DNA of 64,000 nucleotides, taken from assembly GCF_037023725.1 (NCBI RefSeq), contig NZ_CP146077.1, positions 3,137,001 through 3,201,000 on the forward strand, in the 5' to 3' direction. The DNA comes from Pseudomonas bubulae (GTDB lineage: Bacteria; Pseudomonadota; Gammaproteobacteria; Pseudomonadales; Pseudomonadaceae). Positions 8,962 to 17,927 of this stretch are shown piece after piece (the first letter of the stretch is position 1; every line of letters begins with the position of its first letter). Both the position numbers and the translations under genes were made by a program. Below the pieces are notes generated by a model. It was not told the DNA's origin. It saw only the letters and a program-made list of their open reading frames with translations, and searched no databases.

Positions 8962-9993
8962 TCAGTTGGCACCCGGCCAGGTATCGGACAGGCGATAGCC
9001 CTGTGGCCATGGGTCGCTCGGGTCGAGCAGGTGTTGATGGGTACCGGTAATCCACGCCCGTCCGGAGATGCACGGGTAGATCGCGACGCGGCCGGCCACT
9101 TCGGTCATGGAGTCGATGCGGCAATGAAATTCAGAGCCGATGATCGAACGGCCGATAAAGCGCTCGCCCACCTTGAGCAGCCCCTTGGCCTGCAACACCG
9201 CCATGCGCGCCGAGCAACCGGTGCCGCAGGGCGAGCGGTCGATCTTGCCCGGGCGGATCACGACCGCGTTGGCGCCGCTGGCAATACCGTTCTCATACAC
9301 CACAGGCGCAGCGATCTGGCAAAACGAGATATGCGACCAGTCCGGGTTCAACGGGTGGGTGAAGCCCAGTTGCTCGTTGGCGGCGTGAGTGATTTTCAAA
9401 CCGGTCTCAACGATGTCCCTGGCTTCATCCGGGCTGATGGCAAAGCCCAGTTCCTTGGCATCGGCGAGTACGAAGCTGTCGCCGCCATAGGCGGTGTCGA
9501 CCTTGAGCGATCCCAGGCCCTCGACTTCGATCCAGGCATCCAGGCGGTCGGCGAAGGAGGGCACGTTTTTGATCTCGACCCGTTGTACCTTGCCGTCTCG
9601 ACAGTCGGCTACGGCCTCGATCAGGCCACCGGGAGCTTCGAGCACCAGTCGGGTTTGCGGTTCGGTCATCGGCAGGATGCCGCTATCGAGCAAGACTGTG
9701 GACACGCAGATCGAGTTGGAACCCGACATGGGCGGAGTGTCGGCCGGTTCCATAATGATCCAGGCCATTTGCGCCCGTGGATCCTTGGCCGGCACCAGCA
9801 GGTTGACGTGCCGGAACACCCCGCCGCGAGGCTCGTTGAGCACAAAATTGCGCAGGGTCTCGTCCCGGGCGATCCAGCGCGACTGCTCCCATACGGTAGC
9901 CCCGGGCGGCGGCGCCACACCGCCGACGATCACGTCACCGACCTCGCCCTCGGCGTGACAGCTGACCACATGAATGACTTTCGATGAACGCAT
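8962..9993 (-). CDS. Proline racemase-family enzyme: hydroxyproline epimerase or trans-3-hydroxyproline dehydratase
   Basis: This 343-residue protein has the two-lobe diaminopimelate-epimerase-like fold of proline racemases. The first catalytic position is Ser90 in MSGSN (Cys in proline racemase) and the second is Cys256 in DRSPCGTGC. Ser/Cys pairs are reported for 4-hydroxyproline 2-epimerases that also act on 3-hydroxyproline. Thr/Cys is usual for trans-3-hydroxyproline dehydratase, so the exact reaction is open. The gene is the last of a compact minus-strand row (binding protein, AcnX, two permeases, ATPase), 9 bases after the ATPase. That context supports a role in bringing hydroxyproline stereoisomers into the pathway. 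The start ATG at 9993 follows AGGAG. Confidence 0.78.
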   Translation of the reverse strand: MRSSKVIHVVSCHAEGEVGDVIVGGVAPPPGATVWEQSRWIARDETLRNFVLNEPRGGVFRHVNLLVPAKDPRAQMAWIIMEPADTPPMSGSNSICVSTVLLDSGILPMTEPQTRLVLEAPGGLIEAVADCRDGKVQRVEIKNVPSFADRLDAWIEVEGLGSLKVDTAYGGDSFVLADAKELGFAISPDEARDIVETGLKITHAANEQLGFTHPLNPDWSHISFCQIAAPVVYENGIASGANAVVIRPGKIDRSPCGTGCSARMAVLQAKGLLKVGERFIGRSIIGSEFHCRIDSMTEVAGRVAIYPCISGRAWITGTHQHLLDPSDPWPQGYRLSDTWPGAN

Positions 9994-10002
9994 GTTCTGC
10001 TC

Positions 10003-10725
10003 CTATTTGACCGACTTGAGGAAGGCCGCGGTTTCCGCGTGCACAGGGTTGCCGATGACTTGATCGGGGGTACCGATTTCGTGCACCAGGCCATTGCGAA
10101 AGAACGCCACGCGGTCGGATACATCCCGCGCAAAGCGGATTTCGTGGGTGACCAGCACCATGGTCATGCCGTCTTCGGCGAGCATGCGCATGGTGTCGAG
10201 CACCTCGCCCACCAATTGCGGGTCGAGGGCCGAGGTGGCTTCGTCGAACAACATGTAGTCCGGTGACATGGCCAGGGCGCGGGCAATGGCCATGCGCTGT
10301 TGCTGGCCGCCGGAAAGCTTGCCGGGGAAGGCCTTGAGCTTGTCGCCCAGGCCCACATGGGTCAGTTGCTGCACCGCCAGGGCCTCGGCTTCGGCCTTGC
10401 TTTTGCCCAGCACCTTGCGCGGCGCCAGCATCACGTTTTCCAGCACGGTGAGGTGTGGAAAGGCGTTCCATTGCTGGAACACGATGCCGATTTTCTGGCG
10501 CAGATGGTTAAGGTTGGTGGCGCGGTCGTGGACTGCAATGCCGTCGACGCGGATATGGCCTTTCTGGATCGGTTCCAGGCCGTTGATGCACATCAGCAGG
10601 GTCGACTTGCCGGAGCCGGAGCCGCCGATAATCGAGACCACCTCACCCTTGTTCACGGTCAAGCTGACGCCCTTGACCACTTCGAGGTCGCCGAAGGATT
10701 TGTAGACGTTGTCGATCTCAATCAT
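10003..10725 (-). CDS. Amino-acid ABC transporter ATP-binding protein (hydroxyproline uptake)
   Basis: This 240-residue ATPase of the polar-amino-acid (HisP/GlnQ) type has Walker A GGSGSGKST, signature LSGGQQQR and Walker B MLFDEATSALDP. The start is the ATG at 10725 with AAGGTGG upstream. The ATG overlaps the end of the preceding permease gene by 8 bases, indicating translational coupling. Together with two permeases and a periplasmic binding protein it forms a complete uptake system. Substrate assignment to hydroxyproline or proline rests on the enzymes in the same row. Confidence 0.85.
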   Translation of the reverse strand: MIEIDNVYKSFGDLEVVKGVSLTVNKGEVVSIIGGSGSGKSTLLMCINGLEPIQKGHIRVDGIAVHDRATNLNHLRQKIGIVFQQWNAFPHLTVLENVMLAPRKVLGKSKAEAEALAVQQLTHVGLGDKLKAFPGKLSGGQQQRMAIARALAMSPDYMLFDEATSALDPQLVGEVLDTMRMLAEDGMTMVLVTHEIRFARDVSDRVAFFRNGLVHEIGTPDQVIGNPVHAETAAFLKSVK

Positions 10726-11368
10726 TTTCTTGCCACCTTTTTTCCAGGCGAGCACCAAGGCGCGCAACCACCAGGCTCATGACGTAATAGATAAGGCCCG
10801 CGATGCACAGCACCAGCATCGGTTCCTGGATGCGGGTGACGATGGTTTGCGAGGCGCGCAGCAGTTCGACGATGCCGATCCACATCACCAGTGCGGTATC
10901 TTTCATCACGCTGAGCACTAGGTTGAGCCAACCGGGGAAGGCCACGCGCATGGCAATGGGCAACACGATGTAGCGCAGGTCCTGCAGGTAGCTCAGGCCC
11001 AGCGAACGGCTGGCCCGGCGCACGGTAAACGGCACTGCCAGCACGCCGCTGCGCACGATCTCGGTGAAGTACGCGGCTGCGTAGACCCCCAGCACGATGC
11101 AGCCGACGCTGAAAGCGCTGATGTTCAGGCCGACGATGCTCTTGAGCGAGTTGAACAGCACGAACTGAATGAGCAAAGGCACGCTGCGAAACACATCCAG
11201 CACCCAGGCCAGCGGCAGGCTGGCCCGTGGCAGCAAGGCACGCATCAGGCCGAACAGCAGGCCGGCAACGGTGCCGAGCAAAATCGCCCAGCTGGTCAGT
11301 TGCAGGGTGACCCATGCCCCCTGCAGCAAAAACAGAAAATCGTTCCAGGTAAAGCTGGTGGAAAACAT
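10718..11368 (-). CDS. Amino-acid ABC transporter permease (second of two)
   Basis: This 216-residue inner-membrane protein of the HisM/GlnP family has about five hydrophobic segments, beginning WVTLQLTSWAILLGTVAGLL. The EAA-type loop for contact with the ATPase lies around ASRSLGLSYLQDLRYIVLP. It follows the other permease by 9 bases and overlaps the ATPase start, so all three are one transcription unit. Confidence 0.83.
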   Translation of the reverse strand: MFSTSFTWNDFLFLLQGAWVTLQLTSWAILLGTVAGLLFGLMRALLPRASLPLAWVLDVFRSVPLLIQFVLFNSLKSIVGLNISAFSVGCIVLGVYAAAYFTEIVRSGVLAVPFTVRRASRSLGLSYLQDLRYIVLPIAMRVAFPGWLNLVLSVMKDTALVMWIGIVELLRASQTIVTRIQEPMLVLCIAGLIYYVMSLVVARLGARLEKRWQEND

Positions 11369-11377
11369 GGGCAGTCC

Positions 11378-12043
11378 TCAGTAACGGAACAGTCGCCAGG
11401 CCATGAGCCGGGCTGCTGCAACGATCGCCTTGGCAATCAGGTAATACAGCACCGCGGCAATGGCGAAGTATTCAAAGGTGCGGAACGTTTTGACGTTGTA
11501 GTCCTGGGTCACACCGGTGAGGTCGTTGTTCAGGCCCACGATCACCCCCAGCGAGGTCATCAGCACCGCCCAGACCATCTGGTTGGTCAGCGGGTAAAAC
11601 ACGATGCGCAGCAGCTGCGGTACGACGATCATGCGGTAGGTCTGGAAGGCGCTCATGCCCAGCGAGCGAGCTGCGCGTACCTGGGTTTCGGGCACTGCCT
11701 TGAGCCCGCCGCGAAAGTTCTCGGCCAGGTAACCTGCGTTGTTGAAGGTGATCCCGGCCAGCAGGGCGACCCATGAACTGACATGCAGGCCCAGGGAGCC
11801 GAGCCCGAAGTACAGGACATAAATCTGGAACAACGAGGGCGTGTTACGGGCAATGGACACCCAGGCATTACCGGCGCCGCGCAGCAGCGGGTTTTTGCTT
11901 TCGCGCATCACCGTCAGGGCCAGGGCGATCAGTACACCGAAGATCATCGACAGGGCAGCGGTCTCGAAGGTCACCAGGGCGCCGGCGAGCATGTCCGGCA
12001 AGGCGCGCAGGGCAGAGCGCCATTGGAAGGTATAGTCAAACAT
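11378..12043 (-). CDS. Amino-acid ABC transporter permease (first of two)
   Basis: This 221-residue HisM/GlnP-type permease has the EAA-loop segment AARSLGMSAFQTYRMIVVPQ and several membrane spans. The ATG at 12043 has GGAGAA about 8 bases upstream and makes the gene overlap the 3' end of the AcnX gene by 8 bases. The in-frame start at 12127 would lie deep inside AcnX and add a Cys/Arg-rich lead, so I rejected it. It pairs with the adjacent permease to form the heterodimeric channel. Confidence 0.83.
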   Translation of the reverse strand: MFDYTFQWRSALRALPDMLAGALVTFETAALSMIFGVLIALALTVMRESKNPLLRGAGNAWVSIARNTPSLFQIYVLYFGLGSLGLHVSSWVALLAGITFNNAGYLAENFRGGLKAVPETQVRAARSLGMSAFQTYRMIVVPQLLRIVFYPLTNQMVWAVLMTSLGVIVGLNNDLTGVTQDYNVKTFRTFEYFAIAAVLYYLIAKAIVAAARLMAWRLFRY

Positions 12044-13805
12044 GGGGTGCGTTCTCCAGTGAGGCAGCGGCTTGCAGCCACTGCGGCAAGCGCCCGCTGG
12101 CCGTGGCGCTGCACGCCGCATCCACACACTCGGCGAGGCTGGCGAAGTGAACCTTGCGGCCCACCAGGCCGGGGGCGTAATGGGCGTATTTGCCCGAGTT
12201 GGTCATCAGGTTTCTGGCGGCTGGCGGAATCACTGGTTCACCGAGCATGCACCAGCAGGTATCGCTGATAATCACCGCACCAAAGGCTTCGATCACGGCG
12301 ATATGCCCGGCGGCGCGGGCCTGCTCCAGCACGGTGCGACCACAGGTGATCGCCAGTACCACGTCGGGATGACGGTGGCGGCCCTGGCACAGGCTTGCCA
12401 AACGGGCGAACTCGCTGAGGGAAAAGTGCGGGTTGCCCAATGACACCACATCCACCCTGGCATCGCGGGCGCTGTTGAGCTCCTGCCAACTGAGCCGCAA
12501 TTCCTCCAGGCTGAGTTTGAGCACCGGCAGCGGCCCATCGATCACCCGTGTCGGGTCGAGAGCTTCGGGGGTAACCCCGGCGATATGAAACAGCGCAGCG
12601 GCGCTGGTGGTGGCGAAGGCCGCACCGAATGCCTTGAGATCGTCCAGGATCGGATGCTGCTGCTGGAGCCCGGAAATCAGCGGGATCCGGCTGCCGGCCA
12701 GGGCACCGATGTGGTAGCCGAGCAGCGGGTAGAAAGAGTCGTCAAGGTTGGACAGGGGCGGCACTTCTATGTGCAAACGGGCCTTGCGCTGATCTTCCAG
12801 ATGACAGCCAATCAGCGGTGCCCGGCCGGTGAGGGCGATACAGATATCCAGATAGTCGGGGTACTTGAGGGTGCGTGCGCCGAGCACGCTGTTGGCGTAA
12901 ACCACCGCGTTGGATTCGGCCCAGACAATCTGCTCGCCGGCCTTGGGCGCACTGTCGAGCAGATAAGGCGCGCAGGTGAAACTCAATTGTGCGCCCATGG
13001 CCATATAAGCATCGCCCAGCGCGCTGGCGGGTACACCGAGCGCCGGGTCGATACCCAGTTCGCGCCAACGGCGCTGATCCACGGAAATCGAATTGAGGGT
13101 GGTGGGTACCCGCACCTTGGCACCCCATGCCACCAGTTGTTGCGCAAAGCGCAAACTCGCCGGCCCGGTATAGATGCAGCCGTCGATATGGGCCTGGGTG
13201 ATGTCCACCAGATATTTGGCGCCCTGGATATGCGCCATGCGCAAAACGATCTGCATGGCCACCTGAGCGGCCTTGCCTTGGCTGCCGTCGAGCAGTGCAC
13301 GGTCGTGTGCGGTCAGCTCGATCGAGCTGTGTGCATCTTCGGTTGGCCTGTCGTTGCGTGGTGCCGGAGTATCGTCAGGCGTTGAATCGTAAAGGCTCAA
13401 ACCGGTGCCATCGACCCTGGCGAACGCTTTGCCGCGCAATTGGCCAAAGGCTTCCTTGCCGATGCACAGCACCGGCAGGGAACGTTGGAACAGGGTCTGT
13501 GCCACCAGCACGCCAAGGGTCAGGATCTCGTCGGCCTCGGCCAGCACCAGCGCAGCAGGAGCATGGCCATTGCTGATCAGTTCCATCAGCACACTGCTGC
13601 CGGTACAGGAGCCGCGCCCGCTGGGGATTGCCAGCACACGGCCGGCCAGGCATTCGCCGCTGAGCGGGTGATGGCGGTCGATCACCTCGCCGCTGAACGG
13701 GTCGACGCCGCCCCAGAAACTCAGGCCGACCTCGGCGTACAGCAGCGGGGCGGATGCACAACCATCAACCAGGCTGCGGCCTTCAAGAGAACTTATCCCG
13801 GACAT
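12036..13805 (-). CDS. Aconitase X-type dehydratase, probable cis-3-hydroxy-L-proline dehydratase
   Basis: This 589-residue fused AcnX protein carries a small swivelling domain at the N-terminus (about 1-130, with IPSGRGSCTGSSVLMELISN) followed by the large catalytic domain (from about 165, ALLDGSQGKAAQVAMQIVLR). AcnX IIa-type proteins were shown in other bacteria to dehydrate cis-3-hydroxy-L-proline to Delta1-pyrroline-2-carboxylate. DpkA-type enzymes then reduce that product to L-proline, and such an enzyme is encoded at 6725-7735. The gene sits between the binding-protein gene and the permeases of the same operon. Mevalonate-5-phosphate dehydratase activity, known for archaeal AcnX, is unlikely in this setting. 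Confidence 0.75.
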   Translation of the reverse strand: MSGISSLEGRSLVDGCASAPLLYAEVGLSFWGGVDPFSGEVIDRHHPLSGECLAGRVLAIPSGRGSCTGSSVLMELISNGHAPAALVLAEADEILTLGVLVAQTLFQRSLPVLCIGKEAFGQLRGKAFARVDGTGLSLYDSTPDDTPAPRNDRPTEDAHSSIELTAHDRALLDGSQGKAAQVAMQIVLRMAHIQGAKYLVDITQAHIDGCIYTGPASLRFAQQLVAWGAKVRVPTTLNSISVDQRRWRELGIDPALGVPASALGDAYMAMGAQLSFTCAPYLLDSAPKAGEQIVWAESNAVVYANSVLGARTLKYPDYLDICIALTGRAPLIGCHLEDQRKARLHIEVPPLSNLDDSFYPLLGYHIGALAGSRIPLISGLQQQHPILDDLKAFGAAFATTSAAALFHIAGVTPEALDPTRVIDGPLPVLKLSLEELRLSWQELNSARDARVDVVSLGNPHFSLSEFARLASLCQGRHRHPDVVLAITCGRTVLEQARAAGHIAVIEAFGAVIISDTCWCMLGEPVIPPAARNLMTNSGKYAHYAPGLVGRKVHFASLAECVDAACSATASGRLPQWLQAAASLENAPHV

Positions 13806-13815
13806 GCTGGATACC

Positions 13816-14634
13816 TTAGTAATAAACGTGAGGTACGGTCAGATCAGCCGGTGGAATCTCGGTCCCGACCCATTTGGTCCACAGCTCCTTGTAGCGTCCG
13901 GTGCGTACTTGCTGGTTGACGAACAGGTTCAGGTAGTTGAGCAGGCCGTACTCGTTGCGCTTGGCGCCCAGGGACACGTAATCGACCACATAAGGCGCGT
14001 TACCGGCGACCTTGAGGTTTTTGTACTTGCCTGATTTAAGGGTAGCCGCAGCCACGGTGTTGGTGACCACGGTGGCCTCGATATGGCCCTGGGCAACGGC
14101 CAGCAGGGTGTCGTTCTGCGACTGATAGGCGCGGAATGAACCGCTGCCCCAGTTTTTCACGTCTTTTTCCAGGGCGATGGCTTCATAGGTGCCGCTGGTG
14201 TTGCCCAGGGCCTTGCCCTTGAGATCTTCAAAGCTGTTGATACCGGTGTTGTCGCGGGTCAGCACCACCATCTGGAAGGCAAAGTAAGGAATGCTCAGGC
14301 CAACGGTCTTGGCCCGTTCCAGGGTGTCGGAAGTGGAGGCCACAATGACATCGGCGCGCCCGGAGACCAACGCCGGAATCCGGTCAGGGAAGGGGGTTTC
14401 AACGATTTCGGCATCGACACCGAGCACTTTTGCCAGATCGTTGCAGTAGTCCACATCAAAGCCGACGGGCTTGTTGGCCTCGTCACGGGAGCCCATGGGC
14501 GGGAAGTCCAGGGTGACGGCGCAGCGCAACTTACCCGAACCGATAATATCGTCGAGCTTGTCGGCCTGCGCCGTGGCAATAAAGGAGGTACTGAGAACAG
14601 CGCTGAGAGCTACGGCAAGTACGGGGTTTTTCAT
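13816..14634 (-). CDS. Periplasmic amino-acid-binding protein of the hydroxyproline ABC transporter
   Basis: This 272-residue solute-binding protein of family 3 has a signal peptide ending near FIATAQA. The mature part begins DKLDDIIGSGKLRCAVTLDFPPMG with the FDVDYCNDLAKVLG segment typical of polar-amino-acid binders. I chose the ATG at 14634 because the signal peptide starts there; upstream in-frame codons reach into the promoter and operator. It is the first gene of a minus-strand row that continues through AcnX, two permeases, the ATPase and the racemase-family enzyme. It is placed directly behind operator copy A. Confidence 0.85.
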   Translation of the reverse strand: MKNPVLAVALSAVLSTSFIATAQADKLDDIIGSGKLRCAVTLDFPPMGSRDEANKPVGFDVDYCNDLAKVLGVDAEIVETPFPDRIPALVSGRADVIVASTSDTLERAKTVGLSIPYFAFQMVVLTRDNTGINSFEDLKGKALGNTSGTYEAIALEKDVKNWGSGSFRAYQSQNDTLLAVAQGHIEATVVTNTVAAATLKSGKYKNLKVAGNAPYVVDYVSLGAKRNEYGLLNYLNLFVNQQVRTGRYKELWTKWVGTEIPPADLTVPHVYY

Positions 14635-14680
14635 GGAAGCCTCGGAGTCGTTGAAGGGCTGTTGATTAACGGTCTTTGGA

Positions 14681-14695
14681 TTTCGTATACGATAT
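14681..14695 (-). promoter_or_regulatory. Operator copy A of the GntR regulator, upstream of the hydroxyproline transport operon
   Basis: TTTCGTATACGATAT contains the perfect 10-bp palindrome TCGTATACGA at 14683-14692. It lies about 47 bases upstream of the binding-protein ATG, a normal place for a repressor site overlapping a promoter. It shares its core with sites at 8773-8787 and 16270-16284. Confidence 0.72.
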
Positions 14696-14944
14696 TTGTT
14701 TTGCAAGGCGTGTGCCGATTTTTGCCGCAGGCCGCAATAAGTGAGCGAGCGCGGTATTTGCAGGCTTGCGTGATGGCACTCTGGTACTGGAGGGGTTGAG
14801 CGGTAGCAGGGGGGTGTTACAGAAGGGAGCATTACTGTGGGAAATGCCCCACAAAGGAACACTTGCTGGCTTTTTGGCGGTATTGGCTATTTTTTGCCCT
14901 GCGGGCAGTATGGGCTAGGTACTTTTTTTGGGAGTGTGAAGCCT

Positions 14945-15370
14945 ATGCCTATCGATGATGACTGCTGGGTGTACTACATCAATACAGACCTGATGCTCAC
15001 GGCTCCGGTGAATCTGGCGCCCTTGGCACAAGCCATGGCGCCTGGAGATCTGCCCGAAGAATCAATCAGTTGCCTGCATGACAGTCAGGCTGACGGCGAC
15101 CTCTATCATTCTGTTTTTGAAGCCTCTGGCCCGCAAGGCAGTTACCCCACCCCTGATGAAAGCATCAGGGCCTTGCTCGATGCCATTGAGCAATTGCCGC
15201 AAGCACTGCAGCCGTTATGGCACGCCTGTACAAAAAAGACCCTGGATATTGGCTACAACAGCGGAGTTACACCACGTTCCGTCAGCCACCCGATCCCGAT
15301 CGATACGTTGCTGCGCATGCAGTCATTGGGGATCGACCTGTGTATTACGGTGTACTCGGTGGGGGAGTGA
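14945..15370 (+). CDS. Hypothetical protein, 141 residues
   Basis: The protein starts MPIDDDCWVYYINTDLML and ends in LGIDLCITVYSVGE. GGGAG sits about 12 bases before the ATG at 14945; the in-frame ATG at 14837 lacks a site and adds a cysteine-rich lead. The pattern of an N-terminal strand, a middle LPQALQPLW helix and a C-terminal LG-DL-ITVYS strand resembles DUF4279-like immunity/unknown proteins, but I am not sure of that. There is no signal peptide or membrane segment. It converges on the GntR regulator gene across a repeat element and is unrelated in direction to the hydroxyproline operon. Confidence 0.55.
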   Translation: MPIDDDCWVYYINTDLMLTAPVNLAPLAQAMAPGDLPEESISCLHDSQADGDLYHSVFEASGPQGSYPTPDESIRALLDAIEQLPQALQPLWHACTKKTLDIGYNSGVTPRSVSHPIPIDTLLRMQSLGIDLCITVYSVGE

Positions 15371-15382
15371 AGAGCACGAAAT

Positions 15383-15550
15383 CTTGTCGCCGCTGAGGAG
15401 CGCAGCGAGGCTGCGATCGATTGCGAAGCGGTCGTAAACCCTGAGCCCCGGATGTACTTGGCCCAACGCATTAACCGATTTTACGACTGCTGTGTCGCAG
15501 TGGCGCACCAAACCGATCGCAGCCTCGCTGCGCTCCTCAGCGACTACAAG
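15383..15550. repeat. Paired inverted REP element (REPIN-like)
   Basis: The 36-base arm 15383-15418 (core GCTGAGGAGCGCAGCGAGGC) is repeated inverted at 15515-15550 with few mismatches. The arms are separated by about 96 bases. The same element occurs at 39707-39819. It lies between two convergent genes and may form a long cruciform or transcript hairpin. Confidence 0.85.
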
Positions 15551-15570
15551 CTAAAGCGTTGCGTACAGGC

Positions 15571-16254
15571 TCAATGGCTTTGCGGCAAATGCTCGAACAG
15601 GGTTTTGCACACGCCGGCAATATGCTCATCCAGCAACTTGACGGCCAGCTCAACATCGCCAGCGCGGCAGGCGTCAAGGATCTCCCGGTGTTCGTGATCG
15701 GCACGGTGTTTACCTGCCGACAAACTCATTTGCATACGCAGGTAGCGTTCCAGTTTGTCATTGACTGAGCGGATCAGGCTGATCATGAACGGTCGCTGCG
15801 CCGGCTCGTACAGGCAGGCGTGCAGTTCCCAGTTAAGCTCGGCCCAGCGGCCCACGTCATCTTCCCCGACAAACTCCTGGCAAATGCGTTCGGCACGGGC
15901 AAAGGTGTCTGCGGTCATGTTGGGAATGGCCAGGCGCAGCAGTTTGTCTTCAAGGAGCATGCGCACTTCGAACATCTGCGCCAGTTCGGCCTCGGAAATG
16001 CGCGTGACCATGGCGCCGCGGTTGCGCTGGAACATCACCAGCCCTTCAGCTTCAAGTCGCTTGAGGGCTTCGCGCACGGGGATTTTGCTGACATTGAACT
16101 GGCGGGCGATATCATCCTGGCGAATCGGTTCATCTTCAGCGAAATGCCCGGCGACAATCGCATCGCGCAAATGCAGGGTGATGATTTCCGATGTGGAAGG
16201 CGAATTGCCGAGGTCGGGTGCATTGAGTTTTGGATGGGCCACGGTGGTCATCAT
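15571..16254 (-). CDS. GntR/FCD-family transcriptional regulator of the hydroxyproline cluster
   Basis: This 227-residue protein has an N-terminal winged helix (about 22-85; DDIARQFNVSKIPVREALKR) and a C-terminal all-helical FCD ligand domain. The FCD histidine/aspartate pattern is visible in NWELHACLY and DHEHREILDACRAGD. It is oriented like the transporter operon but separated from it by a convergent small gene. A copy of the shared TTTCGTATAC operator lies about 20 bases before its own start (reverse orientation). That suggests autoregulation and control of lhpC and the uptake operon by hydroxyproline or a pathway intermediate. A good Shine-Dalgarno is missing, so the second ATG at 16251 is an equally possible start. 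Confidence 0.78.
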   Translation of the reverse strand: MMTTVAHPKLNAPDLGNSPSTSEIITLHLRDAIVAGHFAEDEPIRQDDIARQFNVSKIPVREALKRLEAEGLVMFQRNRGAMVTRISEAELAQMFEVRMLLEDKLLRLAIPNMTADTFARAERICQEFVGEDDVGRWAELNWELHACLYEPAQRPFMISLIRSVNDKLERYLRMQMSLSAGKHRADHEHREILDACRAGDVELAVKLLDEHIAGVCKTLFEHLPQSH

Positions 16255-16269
16255 TCGCTTGTAAAAGAT

Positions 16270-16284
16270 ATATGGTATACGAAA
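16270..16284 (+). promoter_or_regulatory. Operator copy C of the GntR regulator, at its own promoter
   Basis: ATATGGTATACGAAA is the reverse complement of TTTCGTATACCATAT and matches the first ten bases of operators A and B exactly. It ends 16-30 bases before the regulator's ATG, a position fitting autorepression. Confidence 0.68.
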
Positions 16285-16584
16285 CTCAGCGGGTAAGCCT
16301 TGTGCCAGTCGCCCTGCGGCCTGTTACCTGGCAAGGGTCAGCCTGCAAATGCCAGCACATTACAGGCTAGCCTGAGCCCGACTGAAGGCTGGCGACGTAG
16401 TCGGGTTAATCCTTAACCTGCTTGATGTCCTTGCGCAGGGGTTCCCCTGCAAGGTGTCAAAAAAACACCTGATCAGGCACCGGGTCATCGCGACCTGATA
16501 TGAGCTTCCAGGCCCTGTCCATTGCTGCTTTCCTGAGCCATGAGCTTGACAGCGAAGCTGTAGGCATCCGTAATAGGAGAAAAT

Positions 16585-16596
16585 GTTAACGTTAAC
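16585..16596 (+). promoter_or_regulatory. Operator of the sucrose repressor (LacI family)
   Basis: GTTAACGTTAAC is a perfect 12-bp palindrome centred on AACGTT, the form expected for LacI/GalR-family operators. It lies 26 bases upstream of the permease ATG. The LacI-family gene two genes downstream is the obvious ligand-responsive partner. Confidence 0.7.
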
Positions 16597-16621
16597 TTAA
16601 ATAAGAACAAGAGGGACACCC

Positions 16622-17914
16622 ATGCAACGGACGGTCAAGCGTGATTACTGGCTTATCAGCGGTTTGCTGTTTTTTTTCTTTTTTTCATGGTCTTCCAGTT
16701 ACTCGCTTTTTTCCATCTGGTTGCATCAGGTCATCGGCCTCAATGGCGCGCAGACCGGCTATGTATTTGCCGCGAATGCAATCGCAGCACTGCTGATCCA
16801 GCCGTTCTACGGGGCATTGCAGGACAAGCTCGGTCTGTCCCGCAAGCTGCTGGTATGGATTGGCCTGCTGCTGTGCGCCGCCGCACCCTTCGCGATTTAT
16901 GTCTATAGCCACTTGCTGGCTCAGAACGTAGTGCTCGGCGCAGTGGTGGGGGCGGTTTTCCTGGCCTTTGCCATGCTGGCCGGGGTTGGCGTGATCGAAA
17001 GTTATACCGAACGGTTGTCACGGCACGTGGGTTTCGAGTTCGGCACCAGCAGGATGTGGGGTTCCCTGGGCTGGGCTGCGGCCACCTGCATTGTGGGTGT
17101 GGTGTTCAACATCAACCCCAATATTGCCTTCTACATGAGCAGTGCTGCCGGCGTGGCGTTTTTGCTCATTCTGTTTCGACTGGACCTGAGCCGGTTCAAC
17201 CAACCCGGCTGCGCCAGCGGCGCAAGTGGCGCTGCACCCGTATCTGTCGGTGATCTATGGCAATTGCTCAAGTTGCCGCGGTTCTGGGCCTTCAGTGTCT
17301 ATCTGACCGGGGTGTGCGGGATTTACATGATCTACGAGCAGCAGTTTCCGGTGTATTTCTCGTCGTTTTTTGCGACCCCGGAACAGGGCATTCAGGCCTA
17401 TGGTTACCTGAACTCATCCCAGGTCCTGCTGGAGGCCGGCTTGCTCCTGGTTGCCCCTTGGGTGGTTGGCCGTACCGGTGCGAAATACGGGCTGATCCTG
17501 GCGGGCAGCATCATGTGTTTTCGCATTCTGGGTTCCGGCCTGGCTACAGAAACCTGGGCCATCGCCGTGTTCAAGATGCTGCATGCGGTTGAGGTGCCGA
17601 TCCTGCTGGTCTCGGTGTTCAAATATATTGCGTTCAATTTCGACCCGCGCCTGTCTGCCTCGATCTATCTGGTGGGCTTTCACTTCGCCCAGCAACTCAC
17701 CGCCATGCTGCTGTCGCCCTTGGTTGGCTACGGTTATGACCAATACGGATTTGCCGATGTTTACCTGGCCATGTCCGCTCTGGCTGGCGCCTGCCTGCTG
17801 CTGTCCTGGACCCTGCTGCGCAACGATCCACGGCAACCACCGGGCAAAAACGCTGTTGCCGAAGCGCTGGCATTACCCGCCATCACTCAATCAGTTACCC
17901 GTTATGAACCCTGA
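16622..17914 (+). CDS. cscB: Sucrose/oligosaccharide:H+ symporter (LacY/CscB family MFS)
   Basis: This 430-residue inner-membrane carrier has twelve predicted membrane spans. It opens with RDYWLISGLLFFFFFSWSSSYSLFSIWLHQ, the typical start of LacY/RafB/CscB permeases, and has the GALQDKLGLSRKLL loop after span 2. Its 3' end overlaps the region just ahead of the GH32 gene, so the two are co-transcribed, and a LacI-type operator lies 26 bases upstream. Sucrose is the likely substrate from the linked sucrose hydrolase. The start ATG follows GAGGG. Confidence 0.8.
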   Translation: MQRTVKRDYWLISGLLFFFFFSWSSSYSLFSIWLHQVIGLNGAQTGYVFAANAIAALLIQPFYGALQDKLGLSRKLLVWIGLLLCAAAPFAIYVYSHLLAQNVVLGAVVGAVFLAFAMLAGVGVIESYTERLSRHVGFEFGTSRMWGSLGWAAATCIVGVVFNINPNIAFYMSSAAGVAFLLILFRLDLSRFNQPGCASGASGAAPVSVGDLWQLLKLPRFWAFSVYLTGVCGIYMIYEQQFPVYFSSFFATPEQGIQAYGYLNSSQVLLEAGLLLVAPWVVGRTGAKYGLILAGSIMCFRILGSGLATETWAIAVFKMLHAVEVPILLVSVFKYIAFNFDPRLSASIYLVGFHFAQQLTAMLLSPLVGYGYDQYGFADVYLAMSALAGACLLLSWTLLRNDPRQPPGKNAVAEALALPAITQSVTRYEP

Positions 17915-17927
17915 CAAGGACCACCCC

